Part shown: positions 16,772 through 25,209 of the stretch, piece after piece
Numbering within the stretch: the first letter of the stretch is position 1
Layout: every line of letters starts with the position of its first letter
Source of the DNA: an uncultured Bacteriovoracaceae bacterium
GTDB lineage: Bacteria; Bdellovibrionota; Bacteriovoracia; Bacteriovoracales; Bacteriovoracaceae
Length of the DNA stretch: 64,000 nucleotides
Direction of reading: 5' to 3'
Assembly: GCA_937931205.1 (NCBI GenBank)
Contig: CALHBF010000009.1
Coordinates: forward strand, 1 to 64,000
Translations under genes and position numbers: made by a program
Notes under the pieces: generated by a model
What the model saw: the letters and a program-made list of their open reading frames with translations, nothing else
Database searches by the model: none
Told to the model about the DNA's origin: nothing

Positions 16772-17438
16772 ACTTCTTCTTACCAGTTAAAGCACTGTAC
16801 TCATCACTCACCAAAAAATTCAACATCTCTTCTGGGTTCGTAAGATCGGGCCAAGAGTAGACATAAAGATCACGAGGAACATTATAGTTTCTCAAAGCGT
16901 ATGATCCGTAACAAGCAGAAAGGACAAATTGATAAACATTGCTTGCACGGTTTTTGAAGATATCAGTTGGAATGGCATTAGAATCAAAATCATAGAAGCG
17001 TCTTTCATTTCCATGTGATGAATAAACAACAACTGAAGATGTTCGAGAAGCAAGTGCCTCAGCAAGATCAGCTGATATAGCTCTCGTATTCATGACCACG
17101 CGAAATTTCTGATTGGAGAGGTAATTCATCATTCTCCACATACCTTTGTATTCAGTTTCTGTGATCCCTTGATCTTTGGCCTCTGAACCTACTCCCCAAA
17201 GAATGACGTAGTCACCATTGCTGTAGCGATTACTTTTATTTGAGCTTTTGTCTGATGATACTTTTTCAAAAGCAAAGGTAGATGTTCGAGAAATATAGCG
17301 GCTTTCTTCAAAGTGTTTCTTAAGAAGAGAGATTCCTGCTTTCTCACCTTGATCCTTGAATTGAATGACCTCAATATCCTTGAATGATGCGTGGGCTTGG
17401 CCCATCACAAAAAGAGACATGATAAGGTATTTGATCAT
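16770..17438 (-). CDS. Secreted caspase-like (clan CD) protein, putative
   Basis: A 222-residue exported protein with signal peptide MIKYLIMSLFVMGQAHA. It shows the two hallmarks of clan CD peptidases (caspase, clostripain, gingipain fold): a hydrophobic strand ending in His-Gly (VVVYSSHG, His142) and a second hydrophobic strand ending in Ala-Cys (FVLSACYGS, Cys176). The spacing of 34 residues is within the range seen in that clan. Substrate specificity cannot be read. It may be an active cysteine protease or a fold relative. No partner gene is nearby; the neighbours are a barrel protein and a Rossmann oxidoreductase. Confidence 0.55.
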   Translation of the reverse strand: MIKYLIMSLFVMGQAHASFKDIEVIQFKDQGEKAGISLLKKHFEESRYISRTSTFAFEKVSSDKSSNKSNRYSNGDYVILWGVGSEAKDQGITETEYKGMWRMMNYLSNQKFRVVMNTRAISADLAEALASRTSSVVVYSSHGNERRFYDFDSNAIPTDIFKNRASNVYQFVLSACYGSYALRNYNVPRDLYVYSWPDLTNPEEMLNFLVSDEYSALTGKKK

Positions 17439-17539
17439 CGTAATTCCTTTGGAAGAGGCGAATTTCTAGATGATGTACTTTATAAAAGCCTTTTTTAACA
17501 GAAGGAGTATAATATTTTCATAAGCTTGAAGGAGGATTT

Positions 17540-18187
17540 ATGGACTTATTATGTATTGGATCAACAGGACTAGTAGGAAGTCATGTTCTTAACCTGGCCT
17601 TGAAAGATCCAAGAGTAAGCAAAATCACAGTCCTATCTCGTCGTGAAGTTCCTCAAGATGATCCTAAATTAAAGGTAGAAATTGTCGATTTTGATCACCT
17701 TCCTTCGGAAGCGTCTTGGTGGAAAGCCGATGCCGTTATTTGCACTCTGGGAACAACAATCAAAGTCGCTGGTTCAAAAGAAGCTTTTAGAAGAGTTGAT
17801 CTCGAGTATCCACTACAGGTGGCCAAAATGGCCCGTGATCATGGAACGGGAACTTATGTTCTCAACTCGGCAATGGGAGCTGATTCTCATTCAAACTTCT
17901 TTTACAATCAAGTGAAGGGAGAGTTGGAGGATCGACTAAGCTCAATGAACTTCAAGTCTTTAACTCTTGTTCGTCCAGGCCTTATTGGCGGAGAGAGGAC
18001 AGATGTTCGTTTAGGTGAAGAGATGGCCAAAAGTGTAATGAAAGTCCTTGAGCCAATTTTGCCAAAGTCTTTACGAATCAATCAGCCTGCTCAAATTGCT
18101 AAGGCCATCCTAGAAGCGGCCCTCGCTCAAGAGAAGGGAGTTAAGATTATTTCATCTAAAGAGCTACTTGGTTCAGGTACTCTTTAA
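17540..18187 (+). CDS. NAD(P)-binding Rossmann protein (HTATIP2/YbjT-like)
   Basis: An atypical short-chain dehydrogenase-like protein of 215 residues. The N-terminal dinucleotide motif is GSTGLVGSHVLNLAL; a basic patch (VLSRREVP) after the second strand suggests NADP. VICTLGTT, LNSAMGAD and YNQVKGELED (with a Y..xK pair) follow, then LVRPGLIGGERTD, typical of the TIP30/HTATIP2 group. The substrate is unknown. AAGGAGG upstream gives a firm start. Its last 32 bases overlap the end of the convergent hydrolase gene. Confidence 0.82.
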   Translation: MDLLCIGSTGLVGSHVLNLALKDPRVSKITVLSRREVPQDDPKLKVEIVDFDHLPSEASWWKADAVICTLGTTIKVAGSKEAFRRVDLEYPLQVAKMARDHGTGTYVLNSAMGADSHSNFFYNQVKGELEDRLSSMNFKSLTLVRPGLIGGERTDVRLGEEMAKSVMKVLEPILPKSLRINQPAQIAKAILEAALAQEKGVKIISSKELLGSGTL

Positions 18188-18827
18188 AAACATCAGCAAG
18201 TTCATTCTTAAAATTTGAGTTGTTAAGTATTTTGCTTCTGACAGCAGGACTCATTTCAACTTGAACGCCTTTCTTCTGACATCTGTTAATAGGATTTTTA
18301 GCAGATGTACCGTTGAGTGGAGGGCAACAAAGTTCACAGCTAATAAGTTCAGGGAAATTTTTATTAAGAGCTTCTACAAGCTTTTTCCTTTCCTTCTCAT
18401 TGCCGCCGCCGACACAAAAATCTCCTTCATACCCCCCGAATCCATGAAGGCCCAAGCAAAAATCTTTTTCTGGAATGAGTGACATCAACTTTGGTTCATC
18501 AAACCTTGTGCTGGTAATATGAAGGCTTGATGAAGTGAGAGATCTCTCATCCATCTGACCGGGTTTAAGAGCATCAAAACTATAAAAATCAAATTGTTCA
18601 TTTGTTATGGCGCGACCTAACTCGCTTGTTCCTGGTTCAATGTAGCCGCCGTGAAAAGCCGTTACCAGAATAGGCGAAGGATTTTCCTTGTGTGAAATAA
18701 GGTAATCAATGCCCTCTATGTTTTTCTCGGCCATCTCAGTGAAGCTCTGATAATGATCTTGAGATCCAGGGGCCGGAAAGTCATGGGCCAAGAGATTAAG
18801 CGAGAATAAAATAAGAAAAATAATCAT
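18156..18827 (-). CDS. Poly-gamma-glutamate hydrolase family protein, secreted
   Basis: Relatives (phage PghP and the DUF867 group) are zinc carboxypeptidase-like enzymes that cut poly-gamma-glutamate. A signal peptide (MIIFLILFSLNLLAHD) precedes the core. Zinc-site motifs are visible: VTAFHGGYIEPGTSEL near residue 60, FCLGLHGFGGYEG, and the C-terminal VQVEMSPAVR with the catalytic Glu-type residue. Six cysteines, several in CELCCPP, suggest disulfides. The start overlaps the hutD stop as ATGA, so it is the third gene of the trypsin-hutD-hydrolase operon. Confidence 0.8.
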   Translation of the reverse strand: MIIFLILFSLNLLAHDFPAPGSQDHYQSFTEMAEKNIEGIDYLISHKENPSPILVTAFHGGYIEPGTSELGRAITNEQFDFYSFDALKPGQMDERSLTSSSLHITSTRFDEPKLMSLIPEKDFCLGLHGFGGYEGDFCVGGGNEKERKKLVEALNKNFPELISCELCCPPLNGTSAKNPINRCQKKGVQVEMSPAVRSKILNNSNFKNELADVFKEYLNQVAL

Positions 18828-19348
18828 AGATGTTTACTCGATAATTTTACAATGTAGGCCAATTGTTCAGGGCCATCATGAGTATATTGTTCATGAAGAG
18901 GAAGTTGATGAAGCTTTTCTTCTCTAGGGAGATAGACAAAAAGCATCTGAGTATCACTAACTATTTTTTCTTCGTTCTTAATATTCTTGATTTCAAGTTC
19001 AGATGTGCCAAAACGTCTATCAGTCATGATATTGAAGTCTGTGCATGCCCCATCAATAAGTTCACAGTGAATGGTCTCTTCTCCAGCAAAGGTAATTGGA
19101 GTTAGCGGTGTGGACATGGTGAGGTCAAAATCAGAAAACTTGAGTTTAAATCCATTCCCTGAAATAAGAAAAAGAATGCGCTCAATATTTGGAAAAATAG
19201 AAAAGGGTCCTTCCTGTTTGACATCAGCACTGGATAAACGAAAAAGAATCTCATCTTGAGGACTTCTTAAGCAAAATAGTTCAAGAGTTGTTCCTCCTCC
19301 ATTCTTCCAGGGCATTAGTTTAAAGTCTTCGTGGTTAAAAGTTTTCAT
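18824..19348 (-). CDS. hutD: HutD/Ves family cupin protein
   Basis: A cytosolic double-stranded beta-helix protein of 174 residues. The family's hallmark MPWKNGGGTTLELF is near the N-terminus, followed by FRLSSADVKQEGPFSIFPNIERILFLISG. HutD is linked to histidine utilisation or cold response in other bacteria but has no settled enzymatic role. Here there are no hut genes nearby. The start at MKTFNH overlaps the trypsin stop as ATGA; a longer start two codons upstream is possible. It also overlaps the next gene as ATGA. Confidence 0.88.
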   Translation of the reverse strand: MKTFNHEDFKLMPWKNGGGTTLELFCLRSPQDEILFRLSSADVKQEGPFSIFPNIERILFLISGNGFKLKFSDFDLTMSTPLTPITFAGEETIHCELIDGACTDFNIMTDRRFGTSELEIKNIKNEEKIVSDTQMLFVYLPREEKLHQLPLHEQYTHDGPEQLAYIVKLSSKHL

Positions 19349-20502
19349 AGGCATTGCTCAGAGGTTTTTTCCTGAATAATCTTATTTCCTTTCGCTGCAA
19401 AGTCGCAGAACGATTTCATTTTTTCTTCTTTTTCACAGCGCAAGAAGCATTCAGAAGTCATTTGTTCAACATCTTTTAAGTGGGATGCCATCTTTTGGCA
19501 TTTTAGATTGATATAGAAATCAAAGGTAATTTCATTTTCATAGATATCAAGAATACTTTCGATGCTTTCTTGGCATGAAAGTTGACGTGCAGTTGCTTGT
19601 ACTTGTCTTAGATCTCTATTGTTCAATTTCTTTTCGATAAGAGGTAATTTATTAATTTTCTCTTTAATCCAAGATAGGTAGGGTGCAACGAGAGTGACTT
19701 TGGAAATATATTCACAATCAAATTCTTCGTGGCTTGTCAGATACTTTGCTCCGACAGCTGTATTTAGTCCTAATAAGTAATGCTGGCCTCTCAGTTCAAA
19801 TGTTGTAGGTCCACCAGAATCACCAGGGCAAAGTCCACCATCAAACTGATTTAGCATTATCACCTGATCAATACTTTGATTTTTTATTTGTACTAATTCC
19901 TTCGTTTCAAGAGAGATGACTTTGTTTCCATCTTGATCAATCCCGTAATGCTCTACATAGTTCCGAGTTTTTTCCATGGCAAAGGACTCAAAAAGACTAG
20001 TTTTGTCTTTTTGGTTATAAGTACTGAATCCACTGACATGAATGAGAAGTTTATCTTGAGAGATTCCTTGATTGCTTACTAATGAAATAGGTTTGAGATC
20101 CGGGTGAACATCTTGATCGAGAAGGATCAGACCGATATCTTCATCATCGCTGAGATACTTTTCATGGATATAAAACTTTTTGGATTTATAGAGGTACTTA
20201 TTGTTTTCAAGTTTTGTGTTAACCATAGGGCCAAAGGCCACATATACATCTTGCTCATTCTTTTCATAAAGGCAGTGTGCTGCAGTAACTATGACATTCT
20301 TACTGATCAGGCTCCCAGTACAGAAGGCATCGTGATGATCTTTTCTGACACTCATCAAAGCGACAGTCGATTGTTTAAGATTGGAAGTGGAATCAGGTCG
20401 AATTGTCAGACCATTTATAACCTTATTCCCTTTACTCCAAGCCGTATGCAAGGGAGCAAGAAGAAGGGCAGACAAGAATAGGATTGATAATGAACTCCCC
20501 AC
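19345..20502 (-). CDS. Secreted trypsin-like serine protease
   Basis: A chymotrypsin-fold (S1) protease with a signal peptide (LSILFLSALLLAPLHTAWS). Triad: His76 in VTAAHC, Asp122 in SDDEDIGLILL, Ser229 in GDSGGP. The mature domain begins near KVINGLTI; this is not the usual IVGG activation end, so zymogen processing is unclear. A C-terminal extension of about 100 residues after the protease domain holds six cysteines, perhaps a disulfide-rich inhibitory or binding module. The start is GTG with AAAAAGG upstream. It heads an operon with hutD and the poly-gamma-glutamate hydrolase. Confidence 0.88.
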   Translation of the reverse strand: MGSSLSILFLSALLLAPLHTAWSKGNKVINGLTIRPDSTSNLKQSTVALMSVRKDHHDAFCTGSLISKNVIVTAAHCLYEKNEQDVYVAFGPMVNTKLENNKYLYKSKKFYIHEKYLSDDEDIGLILLDQDVHPDLKPISLVSNQGISQDKLLIHVSGFSTYNQKDKTSLFESFAMEKTRNYVEHYGIDQDGNKVISLETKELVQIKNQSIDQVIMLNQFDGGLCPGDSGGPTTFELRGQHYLLGLNTAVGAKYLTSHEEFDCEYISKVTLVAPYLSWIKEKINKLPLIEKKLNNRDLRQVQATARQLSCQESIESILDIYENEITFDFYINLKCQKMASHLKDVEQMTSECFLRCEKEEKMKSFCDFAAKGNKIIQEKTSEQCL

Positions 20503-20579
20503 AGCTAACCTTTTTTAAGCGAATGATATATTCTACTTAATATGAGGGGCACTGTGGGAGTAAGAGAAGACTTTTCAGA

Positions 20580-20598
20580 GTGTCTAAAAAATAGACAC
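20580..20598 (-). terminator. Hairpin at the end of the porin gene
   Basis: A 7-bp stem GTGTCTA / TAGACAC with an A5 loop on the plus strand abuts the porin stop codon. It resembles the 8431-8457 hairpin. No strong U-tract follows on the minus strand, so it may be only partly active or may mark the RNA 3' end. Confidence 0.45.
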
Positions 20599-21788
20599 TA
20601 GATTCCGACTTCTAATTGAAGGCGGTATGTCCAATATTGATGTCCTGGAGCGTGAAGACGGGAGTCTTCTGTATAGGACAAGTCACTTTGAACTTTTAAA
20701 GTATGCTCATTGATATATTTACTTATCCCAACCGTATATTGTTTCGTATCATTGGCAAATTTTCTGATTTCTCGATCTCCCCAGACTTTGGTGAAACGAG
20801 CAGCAACTTCATAGTTATTTTCAAAGATATAGCTCGCCTGAGTGTTAAATCCCTGACCTTTGAAAATAACAATGGGTTTTGTTGGATCGACATCAGTGAA
20901 AACAGGGTCTTCACTCCAGCGTTTTCCGTACTCAGACGACCATGCGAACCCACGATATTTAAAAAGAAAGTCAGCAAAAAAACTTTCAAGATCTCGAGTA
21001 AGTCCTTCTGTTTCATACTGGGTTCCAAGCTGACCGCTTGGTCTTGTTGCTTTTTTATTATTAGAATAGGCCGTACCGATTGAAATCTTCGGAGTTAACT
21101 CTCGGGCCAGATCTCCTTCGAGGAAATCTCCGCCATCTTTAAAGCTACCAAGAGGGAGCCATTCCATACGTGCAGTATAGGCAAGACCTGAATCTTTATT
21201 ATTAGTAGATCTTCCTTCACCATTAGAGATGGCAAGTTTGATCCATAAAGGCATTTCATTACCTTGCTTGTGATTCAAAAAGGCACCAGTATCTCGGTCA
21301 ATGTTGAAGGTTGAGTTAAGAAGAGAGCGGTCAACAAATTGCTGACTGCCCGAAGAGATAAGTCGTTGGCGGTTACCAGGCAGTTTAGTCTGACCATACC
21401 AAATAGTTGTATTGTCACTTAGCTTCCATCCGACGGCGGCATCTCTTAGAACGTTAGGATACTCAGTTCTGTCATAGTCAAAGTCCCCACGAGTGAAGGC
21501 AAGCTGAATACGGTAAAGTAATCTTGGATCAAGGATATGCCCGTCTAAACGAAGACGAGTACGACGAACTTCAAAATTCACTTCATCCGGAGCAAGCTTT
21601 TCGGTGCTTTCAGTCTGATAAGTGAATCGATTCTGCATTCGAAAGCGAAAGTGGGCGCTAAACTTTGCAGGATCATATTTGTACTGAATCCCGTCTCTAA
21701 ATTCTAAAAGAGTATCTCCAGTATCAAGCTCTTGAGCTTGAACACTAGTTACAGTAATGAGAAGAAGAGTCGTTAAAAGTAAGCGCAT
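20598..21788 (-). CDS. Phosphate-selective porin O/P-like outer-membrane channel
   Basis: A 396-residue outer-membrane porin with signal peptide MRLLLTTLLLITVTSVQA. It has the OprO/OprP-family layout: an early strand GIQYKYDPAKFSAHFRFRMQNRF, the EVRRTRLRLDGHILDPRLLYRIQLAF hallmark, then SDNTTIWYGQTKLPGNRQRLISSG, and a string of amphipathic strands to the C-terminal YWTYRLQLEVGI. Family members pass phosphate or other anions; specificity here cannot be told. It appears to be a single gene between two terminators. Confidence 0.85.
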   Translation of the reverse strand: MRLLLTTLLLITVTSVQAQELDTGDTLLEFRDGIQYKYDPAKFSAHFRFRMQNRFTYQTESTEKLAPDEVNFEVRRTRLRLDGHILDPRLLYRIQLAFTRGDFDYDRTEYPNVLRDAAVGWKLSDNTTIWYGQTKLPGNRQRLISSGSQQFVDRSLLNSTFNIDRDTGAFLNHKQGNEMPLWIKLAISNGEGRSTNNKDSGLAYTARMEWLPLGSFKDGGDFLEGDLARELTPKISIGTAYSNNKKATRPSGQLGTQYETEGLTRDLESFFADFLFKYRGFAWSSEYGKRWSEDPVFTDVDPTKPIVIFKGQGFNTQASYIFENNYEVAARFTKVWGDREIRKFANDTKQYTVGISKYINEHTLKVQSDLSYTEDSRLHAPGHQYWTYRLQLEVGI

Positions 21789-21853
21789 TATTAATCCTCG
21801 TAAAAAGATACTAATGGCTATTTTACTTATTAAACTTGAGTTTTAAAAGAAAA

Positions 21854-21874
21854 AGCCTCGTATATTACGAGGCT
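21854..21874 (-). terminator. Rho-independent terminator of the RluA-SDR unit
   Basis: A 9-bp perfect stem AGCCTCGTA / TACGAGGCT with loop TAT; on the minus strand it is followed by TTTTTC. It lies ten bases past the stop of the SDR gene. Confidence 0.82.
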
Positions 21875-21883
21875 GTAATGATC

Positions 21884-23434
21884 TTACCATTCAATAGGGA
21901 AATAATCTTTTAAGAATTTACCGCTCCAGTGTTTACCAGTGTTAATTCCATCAAAAATGGGATCGATAACACGTGCTGCACCATCCACAATATCTAGCGG
22001 CGGTTGAAAATCATGAAGTTGTTGTTTTTTAGCAGATAGTTCAGCTGGATCTTCATCTGTAACCCAACCAGTATCTACAGCGTTAATAAAGATTCCATCT
22101 TTAGCAAATTGAGTCGCTGCTGTGTGGGTCATCATGTTAAGAGCAGCTTTGGCCATGTTGGTGTGAGGATGGCGATCTTCTTTATAGAAGCGGTGAAACT
22201 TACCTTCCATAGCACTGACATTCACAATATGTTTTTTACCAGTGAAATCTTTTTTCATGAGGTGTGAGAGTTCGTTGATAAGAACAAATGGTGCAACAGC
22301 GTTGACCAGTTGAACTTCTAGCATCTCAACAGTGTGAATTTCACCCATGCGCTGACGCCAGCTATTTGTTTTACGAAGATCCACTTGCTGAAGATCTGCA
22401 TCAAGTTTTCCTACAGGGAAAACTTCTTCGGCCACTAGTGAGCCATCAAAGCTGTAGGGGATCTGTGAAAGTTTTGCCGAAGCACGAAGACCAATACCCG
22501 GAGCTTTATCAGACCAAGCTACTGGAACGTTTTTGTTGTAACCAAGATCAACGTCTTGCAGCTTGTTTACACATTGTTGGAATTCACCAAGCAGAAGAGC
22601 TGCCTCACTTGGAATATCATTCATGCCCTTTAATTCATTCTCCATTAAGTGAGAATAGAACCCTGCCGGACGACGAACAGTTTGAGCTGCATTGTTAATG
22701 AGAATATCAAGACGATGGTATTTCGACTCGATATAGCGGCAGAAAATTTCTACACTTGGAGTATGACGAAGATCGAGTCCATAAACTTTAAGACGATCTT
22801 TCCATACATGGTAATCAGCTTCTTTAGCATAACGAATGGCTGAATCTACTGGGAAGCGAGTTGTTGCAATAACCGTTGCCCCTGCACGAAGAAGCATCAG
22901 GGTAGAGTAATAACCAATCTTCAAACGAGAACCAGTGATGAGAGCTACTTGTCCTGTGAGGTCTGCTGTTTGAAAACGTTTTCCGTAGTTGAAGTCCGCA
23001 CACTTCGGGCACATTGTATCGTAGAAGTGATGGACCTTAGTGAATTTCTCACGGCACACATAACAATCGTGAGGAGTATTATAGTGCTTATCTTCTTCGG
23101 CCTCTACTTCATCATTAGTTTTCGCATACTCAATTTGAGTTGGTGCTGTGAAAACAGGAAGGTCACGAAGGCTGCGGATTCCTGTGAGATTGCGAGCGGA
23201 TCGATTCTCTTCTTTTTCTTTTTGGCGACGAAGTTTTTTTACATCTTTGTCACGTTTGCGCGCTTCTTCACGATCTGGTCGTGAGATGCTTCCACAAGCC
23301 TTAAAGACTGTAATGCGATCTTCATTGGATAAAAGGGTAAGCTGTTCTGTTTTATCAGAAAAACTTTTAAGGACTTTGAGGAAAGTTTCCACTTCCTCAG
23401 GGCTATATTCAAATTCAATTCTAGAGTCACTCAT
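21884..23434 (-). CDS. SDR-family oxidoreductase with N-terminal zinc-ribbon-like insert
   Basis: A 516-residue protein. The N-terminal ~110 residues are charged and helical. Next comes CYVCREKF...DTMCPKC (about residues 120-140), a four-cysteine knuckle, then a Rossmann dehydrogenase domain ([34 protein letters not shown], then [14 protein letters not shown]). The usual catalytic YxxxK is replaced by TNMAK in [13 protein letters not shown], so the active-site Tyr is missing although the Lys stays. Substrate unknown. The start at MSDSRIE lies 28 bases after the RluA stop and lacks a good ribosome site, suggesting translational coupling. Confidence 0.78.
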   Translation of the reverse strand: MSDSRIEFEYSPEEVETFLKVLKSFSDKTEQLTLLSNEDRITVFKACGSISRPDREEARKRDKDVKKLRRQKEKEENRSARNLTGIRSLRDLPVFTAPTQIEYAKTNDEVEAEEDKHYNTPHDCYVCREKFTKVHHFYDTMCPKCADFNYGKRFQTADLTGQVALITGSRLKIGYYSTLMLLRAGATVIATTRFPVDSAIRYAKEADYHVWKDRLKVYGLDLRHTPSVEIFCRYIESKYHRLDILINNAAQTVRRPAGFYSHLMENELKGMNDIPSEAALLLGEFQQCVNKLQDVDLGYNKNVPVAWSDKAPGIGLRASAKLSQIPYSFDGSLVAEEVFPVGKLDADLQQVDLRKTNSWRQRMGEIHTVEMLEVQLVNAVAPFVLINELSHLMKKDFTGKKHIVNVSAMEGKFHRFYKEDRHPHTNMAKAALNMMTHTAATQFAKDGIFINAVDTGWVTDEDPAELSAKKQQLHDFQPPLDIVDGAARVIDPIFDGINTGKHWSGKFLKDYFPIEW

Positions 23435-23462
23435 GGCGGGGTATTTATCATTTTCCCCTCGC

Positions 23463-24533
23463 TTAAGCAAAGAACTCTTTGACCTTCGCTTCAATGAGTT
23501 TTTCGACATCTGAGCGCTTAAGTCCTAGTTTTTCCTCAATCCACACTGCTAAATCCTCGGGTAAGGGAGCAATGAAGTGGGTATAACTGGTACTTGGGTA
23601 AGTTAGTTTTAAGGCTGTGGCATGAAGGGCATGGCGAGGAATTTGTAATAGTTCGTGATCGGCATCAGTGGCTTCATGGTCTTTAAAGCGCATAAAAACA
23701 CCAGGGTCACCATTGTAGAGTTTTTCTCCCAAGAGAGGATAGCCATTAACGGCTGCATGAACACGGATCTGATGCTGGCGACCAGTTACCGGGAAGGCCA
23801 TGGCAAGAACCATGTCATTTTTCTCAAGCAACAATTCAAAATGTGTTTCAGATTCTTTGCCATCACTTGAATTTTCATCCCAAACAGACATCAGTCCTGC
23901 TGGGATTTTTCCTTCTTCGCGATCCATTCTTTGTTTGGCCGTGAATGGAAAGGCAAGGGCTCCTTCTTTTTTATGAGCAATGAAAAAATAGCATTTTCTC
24001 ACTTTATCATTTTCAAAAAGATAGGAAACTTTTTGAGCAACTTTGGGATTCTTTCCCAGCATTAATAGGCCGGATGTCTCTCGATCAATTCGATGAATAG
24101 AGTGAATGGTTTTTTTATACATTGTTTCAAAAAAAACGGTAGCGCAGTAAAAGAGATTCTTTCCTGCGGGATGCGTAATCATGAAAGGAGGCTTATTACA
24201 AACGATCAGTTCATCATCTTCAAAAACTACTCCTGGTTTTTGATCACGAGGAATGGCCTTCCCCATCCAGAATTCATCTTCAATCATGCCATCGTTATGA
24301 GTCGTGATCGTTACTTTTTCAAGATAATGAACTTTCACACTTGGTTTGTGTGGAGGTGTTCTGCCAGAAATTTCAACTTCACCTTTTTCAATTTTCTTTT
24401 TGAGATATTGGCGCGACAGCGTTGGCATACATTTCTGAACAAACTGATCAAGACGCCATCCTTCCTCGGCTTCAGTTACCGGATAGGTCACGACGTATTT
24501 TTCAGTGGTGAAGGATTTCTGGATCTCGCTCAT
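23463..24533 (-). CDS. RluA-family pseudouridine synthase (copy 1)
   Basis: Isomerises uridine to pseudouridine in RNA. An N-terminal S4 RNA-binding domain (about residues 25-75: [28 protein letters not shown]) precedes the catalytic domain. The catalytic Asp150 is in [14 protein letters not shown], and [28 protein letters not shown] forms the other active-site wall. The RNA target cannot be read. It lies upstream of, and probably with, the SDR gene. A close paralogue of the same length lies at 59702-60781. A large inverted repeat stands between its start and the divergent gpx gene. Confidence 0.9.
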   Translation of the reverse strand: MSEIQKSFTTEKYVVTYPVTEAEEGWRLDQFVQKCMPTLSRQYLKKKIEKGEVEISGRTPPHKPSVKVHYLEKVTITTHNDGMIEDEFWMGKAIPRDQKPGVVFEDDELIVCNKPPFMITHPAGKNLFYCATVFFETMYKKTIHSIHRIDRETSGLLMLGKNPKVAQKVSYLFENDKVRKCYFFIAHKKEGALAFPFTAKQRMDREEGKIPAGLMSVWDENSSDGKESETHFELLLEKNDMVLAMAFPVTGRQHQIRVHAAVNGYPLLGEKLYNGDPGVFMRFKDHEATDADHELLQIPRHALHATALKLTYPSTSYTHFIAPLPEDLAVWIEEKLGLKRSDVEKLIEAKVKEFFA

Positions 24534-24557
24534 AGCATCAATATAGCCCGAATTGCC

Positions 24558-24596
24558 TTAAAAGCCAAAAGGTACGGCATACCTTTTGGCTTTTAA
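24558..24596. repeat. 17-bp perfect inverted repeat in a divergent promoter region
   Basis: Left arm TTAAAAGCCAAAAGGTA (24558-24574), loop CGGCA, right arm 24580-24596. The A/T flanks make it look like a bidirectional terminator, yet it lies between two gene starts (rluA-like on minus, gpx on plus), not between gene ends. It could be an attenuator in a long leader, a barrier between divergent transcripts, or a leftover of an earlier arrangement. Confidence 0.7.
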
Positions 24597-24652
24597 ATTG
24601 TCTCCTTCATTAGTCAGAGTTAATCTTTACTCATCTAACAAGGAGATTCTCT

Positions 24653-25207
24653 ATGACAAGTTCGGTTAAGAATATTTCAGTAAAAGACATTCAAGGAAAA
24701 GACGTTAACCTTTCAAGTTTTGAAGGTAAGGTTCTCCTTATTGTTAACGTTGCTTCTCAATGTGGACTGACTCCGCAGTATGAAGGTCTCGAGAATATTT
24801 ATAAAACCTATAAGTCACAAGGTTTAGAAGTTCTTGGTTTCCCAGCTAATGAATTCCTTGCTCAAGAACCTGGAACAAATGAAGAAATTGCAGCTTTCTG
24901 TCGTGGTAATTTCGGTGTGGATTTTCCAATGTTCTCAAAGATTGTTGTTAAGGGTGAAGGACAGCATCCACTTTACAAACTTCTGACGACAGCTATTCCT
25001 AAAGCTCAGGAGCTTCCTGGTGGTACTCTAAAAGCAAGATTGAAAGAGAAGGGATTATTAACAGGATCAGCGAATGATATCGCTTGGAACTTTGAAAAGT
25101 TCTTAATTGATCGTCATGGAAATATTGTTAATCGCTTTTCTCCAGATGTGACTCCTGAGGATGCCATGATTAAAACTGCGATTGAAACAGAATTAAATAA
25201 GAAATAA
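24653..25207 (+). CDS. Glutathione peroxidase-family thiol peroxidase
   Basis: Reduces peroxides with glutathione or thioredoxin. The catalytic Cys37 sits in NVASQCGLTPQYEGLE. Gln71 is in LAQEPG, and a Trp-Asn pair in IAWNFEKFLIDRHG completes the family tetrad. The usual FPCNQF motif reads FPANEF. It is a cysteine, not selenocysteine, enzyme. No signal peptide is seen, so it is cytosolic. AAGGAG upstream gives a sure start. The beta-lactamase gene begins two bases past its stop. Confidence 0.92.
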   Translation: MTSSVKNISVKDIQGKDVNLSSFEGKVLLIVNVASQCGLTPQYEGLENIYKTYKSQGLEVLGFPANEFLAQEPGTNEEIAAFCRGNFGVDFPMFSKIVVKGEGQHPLYKLLTTAIPKAQELPGGTLKARLKEKGLLTGSANDIAWNFEKFLIDRHGNIVNRFSPDVTPEDAMIKTAIETELNKK

Positions 25208-25209
25208 AA

